Shown here in pieces: positions 42,881-52,762 of a stretch of 64,000 nt of DNA. The first letter of the stretch is position 1. Each line of letters opens with the position of its first letter. The DNA is from Megamerina dolium (Eukaryota; Arthropoda; Insecta; Diptera; Megamerinidae), in assembly GCA_963854835.1 (NCBI GenBank), contig OY978527.1, forward strand, positions 43,474,040-43,538,039, in the 5' to 3' direction. Position numbers and translations under genes: made by a program. The notes under the pieces were generated by a model, which saw nothing but the letters and a program-made list of their open reading frames with translations, had not been told where the DNA came from and did no database searches.

Positions 42881-44199
42881 TTAGAATCAGCTGCCCCAAA
42901 ATTTGACGGAGGTAAACAAAGTTTTAGAGTCCCCATGCACAATGTCCAACTAATTATTTATCTATGTAGGGGTATTGCCTTTCAAAATCAAATATTTAAA
43001 GACAACTCGTTATTCGATTTTGTCAAATAAAAACTAATTGCATAGCCAAAATGGCTTAAAATAGCTTTCAAATGATGCGCAAACAGATTTCCTAACTTTT
43101 GTTGACAAATTCCGCCATCTTCATGTTGACGTTGAAAACTTTTCAAATCACCCTTGTACTCATATGTACGTACATACTATAGCATGTTCTCTAATTGTTA
43201 CGATAAATAAAACAAATGTGTTATTTGTAAAAGTCAATTTAATTTTATTTTCACACTACTGTCATTGTTGGTAGTAGTGTAACTAATTAAGTTAATTAAA
43301 TATGTTCATTCAAATTCATTATTTTAATTTGTATTTCTCTGTGTTGTGTTTTCGTCAATTATAAACGCTTCAATATATACAAAATGTACTGTTATTTTAT
43401 TTATTTGAATTACGTGTTTTTTTTTTTCTTGTTTTTATCAGCATCTTATTATTCATTAAAGCACAGGAAGAAAATACAATTAGTTGTATCTGATTTGTAT
43501 TTATAAATAAACATATATATATTTCCATACAGCGACACAAGTGTCTATACCAACAAATATATGAATATTTAAATATTTTGTACTTATATTTGATTTGTTA
43601 ATTTATAATTTATTTGATTTTATTATATACAATCATATATTGATGATTGGTTAAGTTGCTGTTTCTACCAATGAAATATCAAATTTGGATTATTTTGTTA
43701 TGTCCACTAAGAAAATTTGTCTCAACAAAATGGCAGTCATTCGCTAAAAATTTGAAAAACATCTGTATATCGAGTTTTGTATGAAAAAAGGAGCTTAGAT
43801 TCAAAACTGTTTCCCAAAAAAATGACCTCAGATAAAACAGATAGAAAAATAAAAAAAAGGGTTTGGCATCAAAGTCTTTAGAAAATTCACCGGTCGTAAT
43901 TTAACTCACAACGGACTTTCAATTTAATGAAATATTTTACTGAAGATCATAAAATAAAAACCAAAGCTTGTTTTTGGTGAGACATCTTAATAAATGTACA
44001 TATGAACTGGTTTATTTAGAGCGTCATCAATGTAATTATTATTCACTTAACATTAATTTGAAAAGAAATTAATTCGGTTTATATTTTATGTGTATCTCAT
44101 AATGTTTTTGAAAAAATAATCGTATTTATTAGATGCATTTTTTTTTGTTCTTGTTAATTATATATGCTGACCATTACTTTAATGTGGCTAAAGTTAATT

Positions 44200-44323
<124 letters not shown>

Positions 44324-45269
44324 TGATTTATGATCAAATTTGCAATTATATTGCACCTTTTAATGATTTATGCATTGCATTGAATTTTCAAAAGAGTTCT
44401 ACATATGGTGCATTCACATATAAATTATCGAATAAGTAGAACAGTAAAATATTTTATGAAAAATTACTCATAGTCATGCAAGTAGATATTTATTAAAATA
44501 ATTCAATAGCTTTCAATAGCAATTATTTATTATATATTAATTATTAATTAATATTATAATTTTTTTTTTGTACAAACACAAAATTGCACGTGTTGTTATG
44601 TAGTGAGAACTACATAAAAAAATGAGAATGAGAGAGTGCGAGATATTAAAACTGAATGAATATTCAATAGAGCGAGTATTTTGAATTTTTCGTTTTTTTT
44701 TATTCTTTTTTTAATCAAAAATAACGCAATTAAATGTATTTAATCACATATTTACGTGATTACATACTACTTAGTTATTAGTGTGAATAAACTCAATAAA
44801 TAGATACATGCTTAACCTCACTTCTATATGCATTTATTTATATATGTACTTACATACATATATACGAATATGTATGTAGATATAAAAAAAAAATCAATTT
44901 AGTGAATCGCCTGAGTATTATTTTAAAACAGAAAACAATTAAAAATGCACACAAGTTTATATGTACATAAGTAATTAAAGACTTGACGACGTATATTAAT
45001 ATTATCTATTCTACAACTAATTCTAGCATATTCAATTCAATTTATATACCTAAATTTTGTTGTATTTCTATGACAAATACGTGCATATATAAATATATAT
45101 GTGCATGTATGTGCTTGCTACCATTTACCGCTCATATGTATCACACCACATTAAAATGTGACTTTTAATTTCACCTTGAAAATATTTAAAATATAATAAA
45201 AAAAGTTAACAAAATGTTAAATTACATTTTTTTTTGTTTAATATCGTAAAATAAAATAGTAATAAAAAA

Positions 45270-45296
45270 ATGATAATAATAATAATAATAATAATA
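45270..45296. repeat. (AAT)n microsatellite
   Basis: About eight perfect AAT units in a TA-rich setting. Confidence 0.93.
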
Positions 45297-45627
45297 TGCA
45301 TGCATTTAAACACGCACCCAAACAATTGTCATGTAATATGTATATGGCAAAATTATCAAAATAAACATACCAATATTATACGATATACATACACATTCTT
45401 ATTTGTATGAATATGTACATATAAAGCGTTGTGGGTTAAATTGGCAGTGTACAATTTCTTGAGCGCTTTCCCAGATTGATTTGCGTGTTATACATAGATG
45501 GCATTGATTAAATTAAATTATTAAAATTGAACACCAATTTAATTCACAGAAAACGAAAAGATTGAAACCAAAAGTTAAAGGTAATTTTTACTATACAAAA
45601 TTCGAGAATAAATTACTCCAATAAAAA

Positions 45628-45907
45628 TTTTTTTTTCACCTGCCGGCAAGAATTGGCAATTTTTCCGGCAGTAACAATTTGTCAAAAATGCTTTCTAAAC
45701 GAGCTCTGTGGCTCGTTAAAGTGATATCACAAGGGTTATGCCGTTCGGAACCGACTAATATAAGTAGGTCCCTTCTAAAGCTTTCCAAATTTAACACGCA
45801 CAACAGTATTGGAAGAGGAGCTCGTTTGTATCACAATGGGCCTTAATGGCCTAAGTGTGTCCTCTCATAACCTCAGCAGCCACATAACCTAACCTAGAGT
45901 TAATTCA
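45628..45907 (-). mobile_element. short retroposon with poly(A) tail and direct repeats
   Basis: On the minus strand the insert begins near GGTTAGGTTATGTGGCTG and ends in nine A after GCCGGCAGGTG. It is flanked by about 33-base direct repeats (45595-45627 and 45908-45943, ACAAAATTCGAGAATAA..) that differ at a few positions. Poly(A) plus flanking duplication shows target-primed retroposition. Similar ACACACTTAGGCC..CCATTGTGATAC sequences are, from memory, abundant in tephritid genomes. No open frame. Confidence 0.72.
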
Positions 45908-45943
45908 ACAAAATTCGAGAATAAGTTATTTCAATAAAAGATT

Positions 45944-48790
45944 GTTAAAAAACGAAAATATTTCATCTCATTTCAATGGATATAATTTTAAATAAGTGTA
46001 GCGCCCAACTAATGCTACATTCCGCTATATATTCAATATGAGATAGACATAATTTCATGGATTTTGAAAGAACATTAATAAAAGTGCAATGCTCTGATGG
46101 TATTAATTTATTATAATTGAAATTATTGAACATAATAATAATTTGTTGGAAGAAAACATACACGCACACACACATATATAGTAGATATATGAAATAATGA
46201 TATGACTTGACTGTGCTATCCCATCGCTAAACAGTCATTGCCAACAGTCAACAACACGGCATGTGCTTTTGGCCAGCATGCGTTTGGAATTTTTAATTAA
46301 AATAAAAAACAAAAAAAAAAACAAACAAAAAATAAGAAGAAAATCAATAAATAAAAAGTATTTTACATACATGCATATTTTCAATCTTCCATATATATGT
46401 ACGTATATAGTAAGTATATGTCTACACGAATATAAAATTGAAATGCTAAAAAAAATCCAACAGTACTTTTATTTATGACAATAATTAATATACTTTAATT
46501 TATACGGTAGCAATTTGGAATTTTAACACATAAACATACATACATCCTTACATAAGTATTTGAAATTTGAAAAGAATCAACAAAAATTGTTATAATTTTA
46601 TCACCAATCCAATGAAATCGAGTGTTCTCGTATGTACTAATGTGCATGTACCAAGCCCTATACAGCATTCTTCATTAATTGTTTATTTTTATCAACGTCA
46701 CTAAGTCATCATTACATTGTTGCTTCCCTCCCACCTACACATGTGTACTACCGCTCTTTCTTACTATGTACGTATGCAAGCTGCATATGCTGATACGCCT
46801 ATACTTATAGACGATAGAGTAAAACTGGTTTATTTAACTTAAACTATTGACAGTTGTAAGTACTGGTATTACTTATACATTTATACATTGATTACTCAGT
46901 TACTTGTAGTCACAACCAGCATGTATGACAACATGTGTAGCATGTATTTTGTTTACATTTCAAATGTGAAATCATCGTGCTATGAGTAGTATCTACCGAG
47001 TTTATAGGAAAACAATCCAACTTTTTTTTTTGTTTTGTGTAGAATTTCAATTGTGAAACCTCTCTGAGTTCCTCCAACCCACAAACCCTTCATCAGCTGA
47101 CGCGTATTGTATATTAATGTTGACTTTAAATAAAATTGCAATAGTTACAGAGTATTTTGTTATTTTCTGAGCTTTTTCTTTATTCATTATTTACCTAGAA
47201 TTCTTAGAGCTTCTGCTTCTGCTATTATGGCTTACCTGTATATGTTGAGTATGTGTCTTCGTTAAGTTTGGTGTTTGTTGTGCACTTTTTCTTCTTCTTC
47301 TTCTTCCACATGCTCTTCGTTAGCTATTCTTTTCTTCATTGCTAGTCATTGCATTTATATTCGGCATGCATATATGTACATAAAAAGTCTCCCTTTACTG
47401 TGCATATTCTGATAGACAAACTGCACACACACATACACATACAGTATTACTCATGAAATGGCATCTAACAACACTTGCACTCAAATACTGCTTTGGCAAG
47501 TATGGTAAATATATAAATAAATACTATAGGAGTGTTGTATATGTATGAAGGTATGTGTGTGTGTAGCAAAAGAACTTTGCTGTTTGGGAGTATTTCTCCT
47601 ACCATTGCTCTTTGCATTCATTCACTTGCATTGGAGCACAAGCGCAAACCGCTCATACTCGTATTCTGCAGTCAATAAAGAAAATGCCAAGAAGCAAAAG
47701 CAACGAGAAAAAAACCTTGATCTTGATCTCAAATATTATATGCATTATCGGGTAGGTAGGTAGGTATACATACATATGTACATACACATGTACATAGTTA
47801 TATACATACATACATATAATACTGTTTGTTGCATTGAACTGAACTGGATGTTGTTGCAATTCAAGTTTTTAACCTTGTCTTTGAACATTTCATTATAATT
47901 ATTAGTATTATTGTCATTATTATTGCACATACAACTACTAACACAACAACAATAATAAGCCACAGCTCATATTATTGGTACGTACTTATTATTATTACAG
48001 ATGCAATACCCTCAGATGTAGTAAAAGCCCTTCATCATTCACTCTCTCTCCCTCTCTCGTTATCTGTCTTAGTGTTTCTCTCCTTGTCTTTTGTTTGTCT
48101 TTCAACAACAATAAAGATTAATCAATTCAACAATTTGCATATTTTAATATTGCATTCTTGTTACACTTGAATTGTAATTACCATTCCAACAACAACAAAC
48201 ACAGACCAGTTCAAATCTCTTCACGTAGGTACCTACCATGAATATTTTCATTATTGTTATAGTTGTTTTTTCTTCTTCTTCTTCTTCTTCTTTTACATCT
48301 TGAATATTTGTTATTATTGTTTTCACTCTCTCTCTCTCGCTCTCTCTCTTACTCTAAACATTTCAGTTTGTTTATTTGAATTTGATATTTCGAAATTAAG
48401 GAAGATAACATCAAATATTAAAATAAACTGCATTTGCAATTTTGTATCAGTTGATTGTTGTTGTATTTATAATCATTAAGTTGAGAAAGAATACACAAAC
48501 AAAAATTTTCAAGATATTATTGTTTTTACATTTTAATTATAACATTCATTATTTATTGTCGTTTTTATTAATTTTATATATTTGCATGCCATAAATACAT
48601 ATATGTACACCCTAACCTCGCTATACGGCCGTTCTTTATTCGGCTTTTCGTTACAGCTAATGTCGAAAATATTTTACAATATTATCGAAATTATTTTTAC
48701 GTGGAATGAAAATCTAATATGTTAAGTTAAGTTAAGTTAAGTTAAGTATCTTGATTGAGCAAAAATTGGCGAGAGTCTCATTTGAGTAGG
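45944..48790. other. AT-rich non-coding region
   Basis: Short TTC, CT, CATA and GTTAA arrays. No exon found. Confidence 0.65.
48720..48747. repeat. (GTTAA)5 array
   Basis: Five perfect GTTAA copies, 40 bases before the Jockey-like fragment. The preceding 48608-48660 segment (CTCGCTATACGGCCGTTC) vaguely recalls pogo-type tips, but no partner end was found. Confidence 0.9.
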
Positions 48791-48945
48791 CACCACATCA
48801 ATACTAAACGTAAGGAGTCTAAACAACGATTTGGTCAACTTAAGTGGTTGCTGAATCCTATATCAAAATTGTCTGTTGAGGACAAATAAATACGGAGCGC
48901 AGATCTGGGGCCCTCCAAGTAAAACGAATACCACTACTGTCTCTT
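48791..48945 (+). pseudogene. Jockey-like reverse transcriptase C-terminal scrap
   Basis: HINTKRKESKQRFGQLKWLL, then SKLSVEDK followed by a stop, then in another frame YGAQIWGPPSKTNTTTVS. These match the well-known Jockey-clade pattern in which SKLS.(E/D)NK is followed by an IWTYG.Q.WG block. About ten residues between the blocks are missing. Very short, 5'- and 3'-truncated. Confidence 0.6.
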
Positions 48946-50128
48946 TAAACACTGAATTGAAGGTGTTACCTAATCTAGAAGAAATACATTTACCTATTTA
49001 AATGCATTCGCAGTCGTTAGACTGGTCGGTTATGCTGTTTTGTTCTTTTCAATACAAAATGATGAACAATTATGAACAAAATATGCCATTCACACAGCCC
49101 CTATAATGTTGATGAGTCCCTAAAATTGTGGGAAATTACTAATTTATGGGTATTGTAAAATTAAACTAACATGAAACACAAATATAACCGTCTACTTAAA
49201 AAAAAGACATAATATTGACATAAATTGAGGATAAAAAAGTAATGATTGCCTGTTTAACAACACTCGTAGCGTCCTCGTTACAGTCTTGTTTCAGCTTCCC
49301 TGTTTAAAATAAAAAAAAATATAACGATGTAATAACTAAAAACAATATTATATGGTATTAGTTGAACGGTAGAAATTGTAACGAATCGAATTGAATTTGT
49401 ATGGGTTTGTATGAAAATAATTGATTCGTTATGAGGATTTTCTGAAACGTATCTAGACTGATACATATATACACATAGTCAATTGCCTAGTTGGAAAGTT
49501 TAGACAGGAAGTATTTTTTTCCCTGTTACTAAATTATGTTGCATGTGTTTTTAAGGGTTAAGCAAAAGAAGAAAAAGCACCGATGATTTCATTCATAAAT
49601 TTGAAAATCATAAATAACTTTGGCGGCCGCATACTAAAAATTTCTGTGTAATATATAATGCAAATATTAACTTTTCTACAGGGTAATGCAAGCAATTTCA
49701 TAGTATTGATATTACAGTTGTTATTGTCAATATTCTACATATTTATATAATTTTAATTTATCGTACCAGTAAATTTATTTTTAAAAGGGGTTTTTTAAAT
49801 AGATTAGCACTCCATCATCTATTCATACATGCACAAACGTTTATATATCTATAGTATATTTTTTGAAGAAATACATAGATCTTCCAATAAGGATGCGCAT
49901 CAAATCAGCTACCAGCAATTGAAGTTATGTTGTCATTTATGTTCATTATAGTTTAGAAACCAAAATTGAACAAGCTGTGAAAGATTAGACTGCCAGTAAA
50001 CTGACAATAAACAATTAACTTAAAAATATAATTATTTTCTGAAATAAAATTAATATTTTTTAAGTTTCCATTCGCTTAAAAAACACCCTTTAGTTAACAC
50101 GTTCTGCACGCAGTCATCTATATGTATG
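48946..50128. other. AT-rich non-coding region
   Basis: No recognisable feature apart from a NotI-like GCGGCCGC word at 49624. It ends at the TA target of the Tc1-like element. Confidence 0.65.
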
Positions 50129-50130
50129 TA

Positions 50131-50351
50131 CAGTATTGTGCAAAACTTAAGCAACTGGCATAGTGCTCTCATTGATTTCAAATTTACTAAAAAATAAAAG
50201 CGCTTAGATTGAATGTTTTAATATTTAATTGTTCCTTCATTAAATACATAAAAAACAACAACAACAAAAGTTCGGTATTCTTACGAAATTAACTGTAAAC
50301 AACAAAAAACAAATTATACTCATATTTCATCTGTGCAAAACTTAAGCAACT
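50131..50351 (+). repeat. left 221-base inverted repeat of Tc1-like element
   Basis: Matches the reverse complement of 51561-51781 with four substitutions. The 20-base direct repeat copies are at 50137-50156 and 50332-50351. Confidence 0.95.
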
Positions 50352-50500
50352 CGGAGTGCAAAGGTGTTCGATATTTCTTTGTTCAGAAAATAACGGATCT
50401 TTTTCGGAGTTTTTTCTGCTTTGTGCATTAACATTGATCTAACTCAGTACAAAAAAGTCTTTCTTAGCGCACAGTTCTTTCAAACATATTGAAATCCAAA

Positions 50501-51559
50501 ATGCAACGTGTCCGTTATAGTCATCAATTTGAGATGAAGGTTATATCGTTATTTAAGGAAGGAAAACCACAGAATGACATTGCAAAATCATTAAATATCA
50601 ACAAATCTATGATATCAAGATGGATACGTTTATTTGAAAAAACTGGTAGCGTTACAGATCGAAATTCAGGAGAAAGACCCCAAAAAATTTCTTATAGGGA
50701 AGCTATTCAAATTAAAAAATTGATTTAAAAAAATCCGTTCATGTCTTCAAAAGATATAGTAAATACTCTTAATTTAAATGTCGATTCAAGCACAGTAAGA
50801 AGGCATTTGATTAAAGTTGGTTTAAAAAGCTACAAAGCGGTAAAGAAACCAATGCTTACACCAAAACATGTAAAAAAAAGGTATGTTTGGTTTAATGCCT
50901 TCAAAACAAAAACAACAACATATATTTTTTTTCCAGACTTGAATTTGCTAAGAAGTACGTGGGCTGGTCCATAAAAAAGTGGTTTGGCGTACTGTTCAGT
51001 GATGAAGTTAAAATAAATTTATTTAGTTCAGACGGAATAATAAGAGTTCGACATGCGAAAGGTGAAGGCCTCAATCCGCGATACTGTGGGAGGATACTGT
51101 GGGAGGAGGGAACGTCATGGTGTTGGCGTGTTTTTCGGGGAGTGGACTTGGTCCGTTGCATAGGATTGACCACAAAATGGACAGATTTATGTATAAGGAC
51201 ATCTTAGAAACTGCAATGTTGCCTTTTGCGGAATGGAATATGCCACTTCGATGGGTGTTTCAGCACGACAATGATCCGAAACACACATCGAAGTTTGTGA
51301 AGGATTGGCTACAGTCAAATAAGATTCAAGTGCTTGATTGGCCGGCACAATCGCCCGACTTGAATCCTATTGAAAATTGTTTTCAATTTTAAAACGAGGC
51401 TAGGGCTCAAAGCTCTTTAAAAATAAATACGAACTATTTTTAGGCCTCAAAACTGAATGGGAAAATATAAATAAATCATATTTAAGAAAATTAGTAGCTT
51501 CTATGCCCAAAAGGTGTGCTGCAGTAATTAAAAATAAGGGATACTACACAAAATATTAA
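50501..51559 (+). pseudogene. Tc1/Minos-like DD34E transposase, disrupted
   Basis: The ATG at 50501 (MQRVRYSHQFEMKVISLF) opens a paired-like helix-turn-helix N-terminus, with a second HTH near SSKDIVNTLNLNVDSSTVRR. A 56-base GT..AG intron (50881-50936, GTATGT...TTTTCCAG) interrupts the codon for Arg in KKR|LEFAKKY. The catalytic triad is visible: Asp in FSDE (51001), Asp in QHDNDPKHTS (51267) and Glu in NPIEN (51372), with 34 residues between the last two. The C-terminus ASMPKRCAAVIKNKGYY ends at TAA 51557-51559, touching the right repeat. Lesions are an in-frame TAA at 50726, a frameshift near 51080-51100 beside a duplicated 13-base motif, a second shift near 51380, and TAG at 51401. The reading frame is otherwise well conserved, so inactivation is recent. 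Confidence 0.9.
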
Positions 51560-51560
51560 A

Positions 51561-51781
51561 AGTTGCTTAAGTTTTGCACAGATGAAATATGAGTATAATT
51601 TGTTTTTTGTTGTTTACAGATAATTTCGTAAGAATACCGAACTTTTGTTGTTGTTGTTTTTTATGTATTTAATGAAGGAACAAATAAATATTAAAACATT
51701 CAATCTAAGCGGTTTTATTTTTTAGTAAATTTGAAGTCAATGAGAGCACTATGCCAGTTGCTTAAGTTTTGCACAATACTG
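51561..51781 (-). repeat. right 221-base inverted repeat of Tc1-like element
   Basis: Mirror of the left repeat. Direct-repeat copies are at 51561-51580 (inner) and 51756-51775 (outer). It begins two bases after the transposase stop codon. Confidence 0.95.
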
Positions 51782-52317
51782 TATATTTATATATATATTT
51801 GTGTGTGTGTGTGTGTGTGTAGGAGACTCAACTAAATGCCAGTAAGAAGTTTTGTGAGTTACGTATTCAACTGAAAACGTATTTTGATTTAGTTGATTAG
51901 CAATGAATGATTAATATGAGAATAAAGTGAAACAAATAAAATTACAAATTGCTTGGAGTTTGGTTATTTTTTAAACAGGTTAGTTGTATCTAAAATATGT
52001 GACTTCGAATCGAGACAAAAGTTTTAGTAGGTAAAAATTTCGATTTCGCGTATACTGAGTTTGAATGTACTAGCTATGTATGTACTTGTAAGCACACAAA
52101 TTTATTTAATGTCTGTCCATCTCTTTCTTTTAACATATAAACATCCATAGTATGATGTATTGCAGATAGAAACAGAAAGTAGTCGCTTGGTCTTTTTTAT
52201 TTTAAATTTGTAGATGAATATTTAAAAAAATAAATTTATATCTAAAACTTTGTGTGCTTGCAAGTAACTAGTACATTCAAAATCATTTTACACGAAACCG
52301 CATTTTCTAATCTAATA

Positions 52318-52760
52318 GCCTAGACAGACGGCAGCCTAATTCCGGATTACCGGCGCACTTAATCCGAATAAAATAATAACCTGACAGACGGCAGTATTGC
52401 GGATTAACTAAACGGCTGATTGCTGTTTTATTAGGTCTGTCCACTTACATTACTATCACTATCAATTTCTGTCATCTATCACTCTCGATATGAGAAAATC
52501 TACAAGAAGTACGTGAACTGAAAACTATCAGAAACTTGTAAATTGACATTCATCGTTCATAATTGACTGCTGGATTTATTTGTTCGCCAACACTTTTCAT
52601 GTTGAAAACTATAAACAATTGTTGAAAGTTTTTCGTTAGCGAACACACCTAATATTTTGTAAAATGGATGGAGAAAAATTCACAATAGACAATTTTCAGC
52701 AGTGCTGCCATCGCACATTGCCCTAATCCTCTTTTATTTTAGGCTGCCGTCTGTCTAGGC
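52318..52760. mobile_element. 443-base MITE with 22-base perfect terminal repeats
   Basis: The first 22 bases (GCCTAGACAGACGGCAGCCT..) are exactly inverted at the other end, and TA flanks both sides (52316-52317, 52761-52762). A subterminal copy of GACAGACGGCAG followed by a CGGATTA-containing segment recurs at 52383. There is no open frame of note. Size, perfect short terminal repeats and absence of coding capacity define a non-autonomous DNA element. The TA flank suggests Tc1/mariner mobilisation, but the superfamily is not certain. Confidence 0.85.
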
Positions 52761-52762
52761 TA

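Larger units (their letters stand above)
50131..51781 (+). mobile_element. Tc1/Minos-like DNA transposon, IR/DR type
   Basis: A complete 1,651-base element flanked by TA dinucleotides (50129-50130 and 51782-51783), the target duplication of the Tc1/mariner superfamily. It starts CAGTATTGTG and ends CACAATACTG. Its inverted repeats are 221 bases long with four mismatches. Each contains two copies of a 20-base motif (TGTGCAAAACTTAAGCAACT), at the outer tip and at the inner edge, which are transposase-binding direct repeats of the IR/DR type. A single transposase gene with a short intron fills the interior. Architecture (long repeats, intron-bearing transposase, DD34E) resembles Minos, but the sequence family is not confirmed. 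The high identity of the repeats suggests a fairly recent insertion, although the gene is broken. Confidence 0.93.

Noticed and set aside
50901..51173. 90-codon minus-strand frame
   Set aside because: Antisense of the Tc1-like transposase.
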